Of a stretch of 64,000 bases of DNA, positions 18,057-26,313 are shown one piece after another; the first letter of the stretch is position 1; each line of letters starts with the position of its first letter. The stretch spans positions 3,958,501 to 4,022,500 of the forward strand of contig NZ_VIGB01000003.1 in NCBI RefSeq assembly GCF_006636205.1, written 5' to 3'. Below the pieces are notes generated by a model. That model saw only the letters and a program-made list of their open reading frames with translations. It made no database searches and was not told where the DNA came from. This DNA comes from Kitasatospora acidiphila. Its GTDB lineage: Bacteria; Actinomycetota; Actinomycetes; Streptomycetales; Streptomycetaceae. A program made the translations under genes and the position numbers.

Positions 18057-18652
18057 CCGGCCAGCCAGGCGGGGAACTCGGTCAGGTCGGCCAGCACCAC
18101 GTCGGCGCCGGCCTCGGCCAGCTGCTCGACGCCGTACGGGCCGGTGGCCACCCCGACCGCCAGCGCGCCGCCGGAGCGGGCGCCGACGATGTCGCCCAGG
18201 TGATCACCGACATAGACCTGGGCGCCCAGCTCGCGCAGCGCCACGCCCTTGGTCTCCGCCCACAGGTCGCCGACCAGCGCGTCGTGTTCGATGCCGGCGT
18301 GCTCCAGGTGCAGCTTGGCGTTCGGCTCGTACTTGCCGGTGATGACCGCGACCCGGCCGCCCGCCCCGCGCACCGCCTCGACCGCCGCCAGCGCGCCGGG
18401 CAGCGGCACGGTGGACGCGAAGGCGTGCTCCCGGTAGAGCTCCCGGTAGCGGTCGACCGCCGCCTCGACCTGCTCGGCCGGGAACCAGTGGGCCAGCTCC
18501 ACGGCGAGCGGCGGGCCGAGCCGGGTGACCACCAGATCGGCGTCGATGAAGACGCCGGTCTCGGCCGAGAGCACCCGGTGGGTGGCGGCGATCCCCGGCC
18601 GGGTGTCCAGCAGGGTCATGTCGAGGTCGAAACCGACGGTGAACGCAGACAT
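18023..18652 (-). CDS. HAD-family phosphatase
   Basis: A 209-residue haloacid-dehalogenase-type hydrolase. The nucleophile motif is GFDLDMTLLDT at the N-terminus, motif II is AVITGKYE at about 110, and the acidic motif is VYVGDHLGDIVGA near 160. A helical cap sits between motifs I and II, as in phosphoglycolate phosphatase and related enzymes. The substrate cannot be assigned. It overlaps the 3' end of the small membrane protein gene by 34 bases in convergent orientation. Confidence 0.85.
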   Translation of the reverse strand: MSAFTVGFDLDMTLLDTRPGIAATHRVLSAETGVFIDADLVVTRLGPPLAVELAHWFPAEQVEAAVDRYRELYREHAFASTVPLPGALAAVEAVRGAGGRVAVITGKYEPNAKLHLEHAGIEHDALVGDLWAETKGVALRELGAQVYVGDHLGDIVGARSGGALAVGVATGPYGVEQLAEAGADVVLADLTEFPAWLAGYRAAAPAPVD

Positions 18653-18710
18653 GCCCCAACCCTAAGCGGGCGTGCCACCGGATTTCGGTGGACGAACCGG
18701 ACATACTGCC

Positions 18711-19673
18711 GTGGTGCACCGTCACCTCTCCCGCCGCGGCCTGCTCGGGGCGGCCCTGGCGCCGCTGCTCGGCGGCTGCGACCGGTCGCCCGGCGGCCGG
18801 GCCCCGCTACCGGAGATCCCGGCGCCGCAGCCCAGCACCACGGTGACCGCCGCCACCGGCCCGGTCGCGGTTCCCGGCGAGCCGCTGCGGGTGGTGGTGC
18901 TGGACACCGCCGAGCTGGACTCCGCGATGACCCTGGGGATCACGCCGACGGGCGCCTGCCGGGTCGCGGCCGACCCCGACCCGGGCGGCTACTGGGACGC
19001 GGGCCGGCTGGCGAGGACGGCCGCCGTCGGCGTCGTGGGCGACCCGGACCTGGACCGGATCCGCGAGCTGCGCCCGCAGCTGATCCTGGGCAACCAGACC
19101 CGGGACGGCGCCCGCTACGACGCGCTGCGCGCCATCGCCCCCACCGTGCTCAGCGCCACCACCGGCTACCCGTGGCGGGAGAACTTCCTGCTGCACGCCC
19201 GGGCGCTGGGCCGCCAGAGCGCGGCGGACGCGGTGGTCGCCGCGAACCGCACCCAGCTCGCCCAGACCGGGCGGGCGATCGGCACCGCCGGCGCGGGCGG
19301 GCGGCGGATCAGCGTGGTCCGGTTCGTCGAGGACGGCCGGATCCGGCTCTACGGCCGGCAGAACTTCCTCGGCACCCTGCTCGCCGACCTGCCGCTCGGC
19401 CGGCCGGACGCGCAGAACGTCGACCGGTTCGACGTCGAGGTCGCCCCGGACCAGCTCGCCGGGGCCGACGGCGACCTCCTGATCTACGCGACGCACGGCG
19501 CCCGCGGTGCCGCCCAGGCCGCCGCGGTGCTCGGCTCCCACGCCTGGCAGGCGCTCGGCGCGGTCAAGGCGCACCGGGTGTTCCGGGTCGACGACCGGCT
19601 CTGGTTCGAGGGGATCGGCTACACCGGCGCGAACCTGGTGCTCGGTCAGCTGCAGACGATGCTGGGCGCCTGA
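18711..19673 (+). CDS. siderophore-type ABC substrate-binding lipoprotein
   Basis: About 320 residues. The N-terminus has a twin-arginine-like SRRGLLG, a hydrophobic stretch, and an LLGGC lipobox with the acylated Cys at about residue 23. The rest is a class III periplasmic-binding fold (Fe3+-siderophore/cobalamin type) with the ELRPQLILGNQ and FRVDDRLWFEGIGYTGANL segments that are usual there. It probably captures ferric siderophores at the outer membrane face. No permease or ATPase gene is adjacent, so it is an orphan binding protein. GTG codons at 18711 and 18714 both fit; a CATACT box 6 bases before the second suggests a leaderless start. Confidence 0.82.
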   Translation: MVHRHLSRRGLLGAALAPLLGGCDRSPGGRAPLPEIPAPQPSTTVTAATGPVAVPGEPLRVVVLDTAELDSAMTLGITPTGACRVAADPDPGGYWDAGRLARTAAVGVVGDPDLDRIRELRPQLILGNQTRDGARYDALRAIAPTVLSATTGYPWRENFLLHARALGRQSAADAVVAANRTQLAQTGRAIGTAGAGGRRISVVRFVEDGRIRLYGRQNFLGTLLADLPLGRPDAQNVDRFDVEVAPDQLAGADGDLLIYATHGARGAAQAAAVLGSHAWQALGAVKAHRVFRVDDRLWFEGIGYTGANLVLGQLQTMLGA

Positions 19674-19720
19674 CGCCCGACCCTTGTGACGAACACCACA
19701 GCGGGACCACCATTGGCCAT

Positions 19721-20605
19721 ATGACGGACACTCAGTTCCGAGGCGAGTCACCCGCCGATCCGGCAGTCGCGGCGCACCGCCGCAAGCAGGCCCTGGCCCA
19801 CGGCTTCTCGCTCGCCGCCGAGGAGTACGACGCGGCCAACGGCGGCTTCTTCAACCCGATCGGCGCCCGGCTGGCGCGGCTGGCCGGGCTGCGCACCGGC
19901 GACCGGGTGCTGGACGTGGGCTGCGGGCGGGGCGCGGTGCTGTTCGCCGCGCTCGGCGAGGTCGGGCCGGACGGCTACGTGGTCGGCGTCGACCTGGCCG
20001 ACGGCATGGTGCGGGCGACCGCCGCGCAGGCCGCCGGGCGGGGGCTGCGCAACGTCCGGGTCCGGGTGGACGACGCGGAGGCGCTGGGCTTCCCGGACCG
20101 CTCCTTCGAGGCGGCGCTCTCCTCGTTCGCGGTGATCTTCACGCCGGACCCGGTGGCGGCGCTGAGCTCGCTGCGCCGGGTGCTGGTGCCGGGCGGGCGG
20201 TTCGGCTTCACCGCGTTCGGCGCGGACGAACCGGGGTGGGAGCGGCCCGGCGCGGCGCTCAACGCGTTCCTGCCGCCGCGCATGGCCCGGCTGCGGCAGA
20301 GCAGGGCGTCCCGCTACAACGCGCTGGGCCGCAGCCCCGAGGAGGCCGCCGACCTGCTGCACCGGGCCGGCTTCACGGACGTCCGCAGCCATGAGCACCA
20401 GGCGGTGACCCACTACCCGAGCGCCGACGCCTGGTGGCAGGCCCAGCGGGCCGGCGGCTGGCGGGCGGCCCTGGAGGCGATCCCGGCCGCACGCCTGGAC
20501 GAGGCCCGCCAGGCCGTACTGGCCGAGCTGTCCCGCCTGGCCGCCCCCGACGGCGGCCTACGACGGCGGACGGCGGTGCGCTACACGACGGTGCTGCGCG
20601 AATAG
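19721..20605 (+). CDS. class I SAM-dependent methyltransferase
   Basis: A 294-residue methyltransferase with motif I VLDVGCGRGAVL (about residue 64), the acidic VVGVDLADGM strand, and post-motif RRVLVPGGRFGF. It resembles the UbiE/ubiquinone-type subgroup, so a small-molecule substrate is likely but unknown. The ATG at 19721 follows a CAT-rich patch with no strong ribosome-binding site. It lies in the same direction 47 bases after the binding lipoprotein gene. Confidence 0.85.
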   Translation: MTDTQFRGESPADPAVAAHRRKQALAHGFSLAAEEYDAANGGFFNPIGARLARLAGLRTGDRVLDVGCGRGAVLFAALGEVGPDGYVVGVDLADGMVRATAAQAAGRGLRNVRVRVDDAEALGFPDRSFEAALSSFAVIFTPDPVAALSSLRRVLVPGGRFGFTAFGADEPGWERPGAALNAFLPPRMARLRQSRASRYNALGRSPEEAADLLHRAGFTDVRSHEHQAVTHYPSADAWWQAQRAGGWRAALEAIPAARLDEARQAVLAELSRLAAPDGGLRRRTAVRYTTVLRE

Positions 20606-20652
20606 GCGCCGCCGCGCGGACGGGCGCCACGGCGGGGCGGGCGCCCGGGGCG

Positions 20653-21432
20653 TCATGCCTTGCGCCGCCGCATGGTGATCGCCGTGACGAACAGGGCGGT
20701 GCCCACAGCCGCGATCCGCAGTACGGCGGGGCCGCCAGCATGGCCGCGTGCGTCATCGGCGAGCCCGAGGCCAGCGGTGTGCCCCAGCTCCCCTGGGTGC
20801 GGCCCCAGTACCAGAGCGTCGAGGTGCTCATGGTGATCAGCGGGATGCCGAAGACGGCGAACTTCTTGGTGAAGTCCCGCAGCGCCTTGGACAGGTAGAC
20901 CAGACCCCAGCCGATCAGCAGCACCAGGAACAGCCCGGTCACCGCCCCGCCGACCAGCACCGCGGCGGCCAGCAGCAGCAACGGCGACGGGCGGCGGCCG
21001 GCCAGGAGGGAGCGCTCCGGGGGACGGCGGCCCCGGGTCCTGGTCGGCACCGTCCTCGGCCTCGGCCTGCTCGGCGGCCGCGCCGGTCCGCTGACCCGGG
21101 ATCAGCTGCTTCGCGCCCTCGGCGGTCCCGTCGGCGTCCTCGGGCTCGTCCTCCAAGGGGAAGTCGATGGTGACGGCGTCCCACCCCGGAAAGTCCGCCG
21201 CCGTGAACGCCCGGCCCGCACCGGACGGCGGCGGGGCGCTCGGCCGCGCCGGCGCCTCGGGCCGGGCGACGTAGACGCCGTCGTCGGCCGGCTCCTCCGC
21301 CGTGCCGCCGAGCGGCTGCCCCGGGGCGTCCGGCTGCCACCACTCGCCGCCGGAGAGCCCCCCGGTCAACCCCGACGACCCCGCACCCGAGGCCTCGCCA
21401 ACGGGCCCGCCGCCCGACTGCTCACCCGCCAT
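20653..21432 (-). CDS. membrane protein with compensating frameshifts
   Basis: The N-terminal 130 residues are hydrophilic and acidic (MAGEQSGGGPVGEAS, then FPGWDAVTIDFPLEDEPED). The continuous frame then turns into Arg/Gly/Pro-rich sequence. In the neighbouring frame a clear membrane protein continues instead: LLLLAAAVLVGGAVTGLFLV, then KKFAVFGIPLITMSTSTLWYWG. The original frame resumes with LRIAAVGTALFVTAITMRRRKA. Two frame changes, at about 21020-21036 and 20725-20735, therefore restore one protein of about 259 residues with three or more helices. The first needs one base removed (or two added), the second one added. Family unknown. Confidence 0.7.
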   Translation of the reverse strand: MAGEQSGGGPVGEASGAGSSGLTGGLSGGEWWQPDAPGQPLGGTAEEPADDGVYVARPEAPARPSAPPPSGAGRAFTAADFPGWDAVTIDFPLEDEPEDADGTAEGAKQLIPGQRTGAAAEQAEAEDGADQDPGPPSPGALPPGRPPPVAVAAAGRRGAGRRGGDRAVPGAADRLGSGLPVQGAAGLHQEVRRLRHPADHHEHLDALVLGPHPGELGHTAGLGLADDARGHAGGPAVLRIAAVGTALFVTAITMRRRKA

Positions 21433-21618
21433 CGCCCGCCACCCTGTTCCACGCTCCAGGCCCCGCCGTCCGCTGACGCTACCGACTGACCGCCGACCAT
21501 GCGAGGCCTACCCGCCGTTTCGCCGCCCCTCCTGTCACCCGCTCCTGCCGCCCGCTCACCCCGACCGTCGGATCCGGCCCTGCTTCGTGCTCCCGCCCCG
21601 CCACCCCGCACCGGCGAC

Positions 21619-21624
21619 TACTCT
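21619..21624 (+). promoter_or_regulatory. -10 box of leaderless helicase-associated gene
   Basis: TACTCT lies 7 bases before the ATG at 21632; no ribosome-binding site lies between, consistent with leaderless translation. Confidence 0.45.
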
Positions 21625-21631
21625 GGATCGG

Positions 21632-24121
21632 ATGACCACCGAGCCGAACGGACGACCGGGCCGGTCCCGCGCCCGCACCCTCGCCGACGAGCTGCGCGCC
21701 GGCACCGACCAGGAGCTCGCCACCCTGCTGCGGCTGCGCCCCGATCTGCTCAACCCGGTGCCCACCGACCTGACCCAGCTGGTCGCCCGGCTCTCCAGCC
21801 GGGCCTCCGCGTTGCGCGCGCTGGAGCGCCTGGACGCCTTCACCCTGCAGGTCGCCGAGGCCCTGGCCGCCGCCCCGGACGGCACCCCCGGCACCGTGCT
21901 GCGCGATCTGGTGGCCGGCCCGGCCCGCGGCGTCAAGCCGCACCCGGGCGCCGAGCCGGTGGACCGCTCGGCGGTGCTCGCCGCGCTGCCCGGCGCGCTG
22001 GCCGCCCTGCGCGAGCGGGCTCTGGTCTGGGGCCCGGACAACGCCCTGCGCCTGGTGATCGCGGTGCGCGAGGCGCTCGCGCCGACCGCCACCGCGCCCG
22101 GCGGCACCGGGCTCGGCCCGACCCTGTCCGAGGCCACCCTGGGGATGTCGCCGGCCCGCCTGCAGGAGTTGCTGCAGGGCGCCGGGCTGCCGGGCACCCC
22201 CGACCCGGTGACCGCCGTCGCCGCGCTCACCGAGCTGCTCACCGACCGCAAGCGGTGCGCCGCGCTGCTCGCCGAGGCGCCGCCGGCCGCCCTCGGGGTG
22301 CTGGAGAAGCTGGTCTGGGGCCCGCCCACCGGCACGGTGCCGGACGCGGCCCGGCCGGTCACCGCCGAGCAGGCCCGCAGTCCGATCGAATGGCTGCTGG
22401 CCCGCGGCCTGCTGCTGCCCTCCGGCCCCGGCACCGTGGTGCTCCCCCGCGAGCTGGCGCTGCACCTGCGCGGCGGGCGCAGCCACCGGCTGGTCGAGCC
22501 CGGGCCGCCGCCGCTGCTGTCGGCCGCCGAGCGGGATCCACAGGCTGTGGACAACGCGGCGGCCGGGCAGGCCCACACCGCCGTGCAGACCGTCGAGGAG
22601 CTGCTGGAGCTGTGGGGCCTGCAGCCGCCGCCGGTGCTGCGGGCCGGCGGCCTGGGCGTGCGCGACCTCAAGCGCACCGCCACCACCCTGGACCGGACCG
22701 AGCCGGAGACCGCCTTCTGGCTGGAACTCGCCTACGGCGCCGGGCTGTTGGCCCCCGACGGCGAGGCCGGCGAGGTGTGGGCCCCCACCCCGGCCTACGA
22801 CCAGTGGCTGCAGCAGTCGACCGCCGAGCGCTGGGCCGCGCTGGTCGGCGGCTGGCTGGCCGCCACCCGGGTGGCCGGGCTGGTCGGCAGCGTCGACGGC
22901 AAGGGCAAGGCCCGCCCGCCGCTCGGCCCCGAGCTGGACCGGGTGCTCGCCCCCACCACCCGCCGCGCCGTGCTCAGCCTGCTCGCCACCCTGCCGCCGG
23001 GCGGCACGGCGGGCGCCGAGGCGCTGCTCCCCGTCCAGCGCTGGCACCGCCCGCTGCGCGGCGGCGCCACCGGCCCGGACGGGCGCGATCTGCGCACCCG
23101 GCTCACCGAGTTCACGCTGGCCGAGGCCGAACTGCTCGGCGTCACCGGCCGTGGTGCGCTCAGCTCCGCCGGGCGCGCCCTGCTGGCGGGCGACGACCCG
23201 GTGCCGGTGCTGACTCCGCTGCTGCCCGAGCCGCTGGACCAGGTGATCCTGCAGCCCGACCTGACCGCGATCGCCCCCGGGCCGCTGCTCACCCCGCTGG
23301 CCCAGGCGCTGGCGCTGTGCGCCGACATCGAGTCCAAGGGCGGCGCCACCGTCTACCGGTTCACCCCCGGCTCGGTGCGCCGGGCGCTGGACGCCGGCCG
23401 CACCGCCGCCGAACTGCACGGCTTCCTGGAGCGGCACTCCCGCACCGCCGTCCCGCAGCCGCTCGCCTATCTGATCGACGACGTGGCCCGCCGGCACGGC
23501 GTGCTCCGGGTCGGCGCCGCCTCGGCCTACCTGCGCTGCGACGATCCGGCGCTGCTGGGCGAGGTGCTGGTCGACCGCCGGGCCGCCGAGCTGCGGCTGC
23601 GGCTGCTCGCCCCGACCGTGCTGGCCGCCCAGGCGCCGCCCGACACCGTGCTCTCGGTGCTGCGCGCGATGGGCTACGCACCGGCCGCCGAGTCCGCCGA
23701 GGGCGACCTGGTGATCACCCGCCCGGACGCCCACCGCACCCCGCCGCGCACCCCGCCGGTGCCGGTCGCCGACGGCCCCACCGCCCCGGACGAGGTGCTG
23801 CTCGGCGCCGCCGTCAAGGCGATCCGGGCCGGCGACCACGCGGCCACCGCCCAGCGCCGGGAGACCGTGCCAGGCCCCGCCGCCCGCCAACTCCCGCGCA
23901 CCGCGGCCGCCGACACCCTGGCCGCGCTGCAGACCGCGGTGCTGCTCGGCGAGCGGATGTGGATCGGCTACGTCAACGCCGAGGGCCTGGCCACCCAGCG
24001 GGTGATCGACCCGGTCAAGGTGGAGGGCGGCTTCGTCACGGCCTTCGACCACCACGCCGAGAAGATCCAGACGTTCGCGCTGCACCGGATCACCGGCGTC
24101 GCCGAACTGGCCGACGGCTAG
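21632..24121 (+). CDS. helicase-associated protein with C-terminal WYL-like domain
   Basis: An 829-residue protein without a helicase motor. The body matches the actinobacterial helicase-associated (XPB/Ssl2-like) domain proteins that sit beside the XPB helicase, as mycobacterial Rv0862c sits next to Rv0861c. The last 60 residues (MWIGYVNAEGLATQRVIDPV, then FALHRITG) form a WYL-like ligand-sensing domain. A role as DNA-binding partner of the XPB helicase at 26314 is inferred from that gene association. It ends one base into the -10 region of the downstream PgeF-like gene. It appears intact. Confidence 0.82.
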   Translation: MTTEPNGRPGRSRARTLADELRAGTDQELATLLRLRPDLLNPVPTDLTQLVARLSSRASALRALERLDAFTLQVAEALAAAPDGTPGTVLRDLVAGPARGVKPHPGAEPVDRSAVLAALPGALAALRERALVWGPDNALRLVIAVREALAPTATAPGGTGLGPTLSEATLGMSPARLQELLQGAGLPGTPDPVTAVAALTELLTDRKRCAALLAEAPPAALGVLEKLVWGPPTGTVPDAARPVTAEQARSPIEWLLARGLLLPSGPGTVVLPRELALHLRGGRSHRLVEPGPPPLLSAAERDPQAVDNAAAGQAHTAVQTVEELLELWGLQPPPVLRAGGLGVRDLKRTATTLDRTEPETAFWLELAYGAGLLAPDGEAGEVWAPTPAYDQWLQQSTAERWAALVGGWLAATRVAGLVGSVDGKGKARPPLGPELDRVLAPTTRRAVLSLLATLPPGGTAGAEALLPVQRWHRPLRGGATGPDGRDLRTRLTEFTLAEAELLGVTGRGALSSAGRALLAGDDPVPVLTPLLPEPLDQVILQPDLTAIAPGPLLTPLAQALALCADIESKGGATVYRFTPGSVRRALDAGRTAAELHGFLERHSRTAVPQPLAYLIDDVARRHGVLRVGAASAYLRCDDPALLGEVLVDRRAAELRLRLLAPTVLAAQAPPDTVLSVLRAMGYAPAAESAEGDLVITRPDAHRTPPRTPPVPVADGPTAPDEVLLGAAVKAIRAGDHAATAQRRETVPGPAARQLPRTAAADTLAALQTAVLLGERMWIGYVNAEGLATQRVIDPVKVEGGFVTAFDHHAEKIQTFALHRITGVAELADG

Positions 24122-24124
24122 GGT
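24119..24124 (+). promoter_or_regulatory. -10-like box overlapping a stop codon
   Basis: TAGGGT, whose first three bases are the stop codon of the upstream gene, lies 7 bases before ATG 24132. It could give a leaderless mRNA for the PgeF-like gene independent of the upstream one. Confidence 0.35.
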
Positions 24125-24131
24125 GCTTCGC

Positions 24132-24857
24132 ATGATCGTCCAGGAGCTCGCCCCCGGAATCCGCTACGCCGTCACCGACCGCCACGGCGGGGTCAGCCCG
24201 CAGCCGTTCGGCAGCCGCAACCTCGGCGGCGCCACCGCCGACGACTACCAGAATGTCCTGAAGAACCGTCAACTGACCGCTGATCAGCTGGACTTGGCCA
24301 CCGACCGGGTGGTCTGGATGCGCCAGGTGCACAGCCCCGACGTGCAGCGGGTGGACCGCCCGTGGGGCACCGACGCGCCGCCCGTCGACGGCATCTGGAC
24401 CACCGAGGCGGGCCTGGCGCTGGCCTCGCTCGGCGCCGACTGCGCCGCCGTGCTGCTCGCCGACCCGGTCGCCCGGGTGGTCGGCGCCGCCCACTCCGGC
24501 CGGGCCGGCACCCTGGCCGGTGTCGCCGTCAACCTGCTCACCGCGATGGCCGAGGCCGGCGCCGACCCGGCCCGGATGACCGCCCTGATCGGCCCCGCCG
24601 CCTGCGGCCACTGCTACGAGGTCCCGGCCGCGATGCGCGACGAGGCCGCCGCCGCCGTCCCCGAGACCTTCGCCACCACCCGCCAGGGCACCCCCGCCCT
24701 GGACCTCCCCGCCGGCATCGCCGCCCAGCTCACCCGCGCCGGCCTCACCGACATCCGCCGCGACCCCCGCTGCACCATCGAGGACCCCGACCTCTTCTCC
24801 CACCGCCGCGCCAACCCCACCGGCCGCTTCGCCGCGTACGTCTGGCTGGAATTCTGA
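24132..24857 (+). CDS. pgeF: PgeF/YfiH-type protein (former laccase-domain family)
   Basis: A 241-residue member of the purine nucleoside phosphorylase-like 'polyphenol oxidase' family, which includes peptidoglycan editing factor PgeF. The key zinc-site residues are visible: the Cys in SLGADCAAVLLAD and His in VGAAHSGRAGT, plus GPAACGHCYEV. Related enzymes act on purine nucleosides or remove mis-incorporated L-Ser from cell-wall precursors. The start ATG at 24132 is preferred over GTG 24123. In many actinobacteria this gene sits by ftsZ, so the location between the helicase genes is unusual. Confidence 0.8.
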   Translation: MIVQELAPGIRYAVTDRHGGVSPQPFGSRNLGGATADDYQNVLKNRQLTADQLDLATDRVVWMRQVHSPDVQRVDRPWGTDAPPVDGIWTTEAGLALASLGADCAAVLLADPVARVVGAAHSGRAGTLAGVAVNLLTAMAEAGADPARMTALIGPAACGHCYEVPAAMRDEAAAAVPETFATTRQGTPALDLPAGIAAQLTRAGLTDIRRDPRCTIEDPDLFSHRRANPTGRFAAYVWLEF

Positions 24858-24867
24858 GCCGCACCGG

Positions 24868-24988
24868 CCCCTACGTTCCGGTAGTCCTCGTACCGCCGCT
24901 CGCCCCCGGAGGAGTGTCGTAGGTGGAACATCCGCAACCGACGACAGGGAAGTGCCATGTACGTACGCACGACCTATGCCCACCGGTG
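24868..24988 (+). repeat. leader repeat copy 1
   Basis: 121 bases matching 25534-25652 with small gaps and substitutions. It covers the 5' leader (with a CCGGAGGAG tract) and the first nine codons, where the DNA encoding MYVRTTYA is identical in both copies. The match ends at ACCGGTG (24982-24988). Confidence 0.8.
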
Positions 24989-25453
24989 GGAGAACGACCC
25001 CGGCACGATCCTGGGATACGGCACCCAGGTCGCCCAGTCCTGGGAAGTGCGGGCCGGCGGCTGGGAGAGCCAGGGCCGCAACCGCGACTACCCCCAGTTC
25101 GAGGTGGTGACCAATGACGATCACGTCCCGGTCGGCCTCACCACCTTGCAGATCGACTCAGCCGTGCGGACCGCCGAGTTCGTGATCCTCATCGCCCCGA
25201 GCATCGGGGCAAGGGCCTGGCCACCGAGGCCACCTCCCTCACCCTGCGCTGGGCATTCGAATACGCGGCCCTGCGCATGGTCTGGCTCAAGGCACTGGAA
25301 CCGAACGCCGCAGGCCTCACCGCCTACCGCAAGGCCGGCTTCGAACCCGCCGGCCGCCTGCGCCAGTCCGGCTACTGGCGCGGCCGCCCCTGCGACGAAC
25401 TGCTCATGGATGCCACCGCCGACGACTTCCTGGCCGCGATCGACCCCGCCTGA
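24957..25453 (+). pseudogene. chimeric, frameshifted GNAT acetyltransferase
   Basis: From about codon 11 the sequence is a GNAT acetyltransferase: ENDPGTILGYGTQVAQS, then FEVVTNDDHVPVGLT. The acetyl-CoA loop appears only after a frame change at about 25196-25201, as HRGKGLATEATSLTLRWAF, and the protein ends in DFLAAIDPA. Adding one base there gives 165 residues. The natural N-terminus, including the first GNAT strand, has been replaced by MYVRTTYA plus the leader of the gene at 25622. The gene is therefore truncated, chimeric and out of frame. The frame break may be a sequence error, but the 5' exchange looks real. Confidence 0.75.
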
Positions 25454-25533
25454 ACCCAACCACTGCGGGTCTTCCCCACGTGATCGTCGGACCGCCGCCC
25501 CAAGCGTGATGCGCATCGTAGGAATGATCCGAA

Positions 25534-25652
25534 CCCCTACGCCCCGGTAGCCCTTGTGTCCCGCTCGGCCCCGGAGGAGCGTCGTACTCAGGAACACCCG
25601 CAAGCGACGACGGGAAGTGCCATGTACGTACGCACGACCTATGCCACCGGTG
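25534..25652 (+). repeat. leader repeat copy 2 (probable parent)
   Basis: 119 bases homologous to 24868-24988, ending at the same ACCGGTG. This copy is continuous with the intact gene at 25622, so it is the likelier source of the duplication. Confidence 0.8.
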
Positions 25653-26221
25653 ATCCCGCGAAGATGGAGCAGGCCCTCCAGAGGATCACCACCGAGAGCC
25701 CGAAGCTGCTGGCCGACCAGCCGGGCTACCGGGGATTCCGGCTGTCTGCCGACCGGGAGCTCGGGAAGCTCACCATGGGCAGCTGGTGGGAGACCGAGGA
25801 GGCCGAGCGGAGCAGCAACGAGCAACTCGGGGAGCGCCGCAGGGAGTTGCTGGAGGGGCTCGCAGCCACCGTCACCACCGACGTGTGGGAGGTGGTGGCG
25901 GTCGCGCGGGCCCATGTGCCGGCCGGCAGCGGACTCCGGATCGGCCGGCTGGAGTTCGACCCGGCCAAGGTCGACCACGCGATCCGGACGTTCAACCAGA
26001 CGCTGCCGAAGTTCCAGGAGATCCCCGGGAACATCGGGTCGGCGGTGTTCGTCGACCGTGCCCGCGGCCGGGCCATGGTGGGCACCCTCTGGGCGGACCG
26101 GGTGGCGCTGGTGGGCTCGCGCGGGCCGCAGGCGGCCATCCGCGGCGAGGGCGTCCGGGCCGGCGGGTTCCGCCTGGTGAGCCTGGAGGAGTTCGAGGTG
26201 GTCTTCGCCGACAACCGGTAG
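25622..26221 (+). CDS. ABM-like dimeric alpha-beta barrel protein
   Basis: A 199-residue protein starting MYVRTTYATGDPAKMEQAL. The first half has the ferredoxin-like pattern of antibiotic-biosynthesis-monooxygenase/heme-degrading proteins (KLLADQPGYRGFRLSADRE, then MGSWWETEEAERSSNE). The second half seems to repeat it (IGRLEFDPAKVDHAIRTFN, then MVGTLWADR), so it may be two fused ABM units. No catalytic residues can be fixed, and the function is unknown. Start at ATG 25622, preceded by GGGAAG. It lies 92 bases upstream of the XPB helicase gene, same strand. Confidence 0.65.
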   Translation: MYVRTTYATGDPAKMEQALQRITTESPKLLADQPGYRGFRLSADRELGKLTMGSWWETEEAERSSNEQLGERRRELLEGLAATVTTDVWEVVAVARAHVPAGSGLRIGRLEFDPAKVDHAIRTFNQTLPKFQEIPGNIGSAVFVDRARGRAMVGTLWADRVALVGSRGPQAAIRGEGVRAGGFRLVSLEEFEVVFADNR

Positions 26222-26313
26222 CCGGGCTCTCCGTTCGACCGAGCACTCCGGGTTTGCGCCGCGATGCGCCACACTGGAGGGTCTGCGCCTGACCGTATGG
26301 AGGACTGCTCAAC

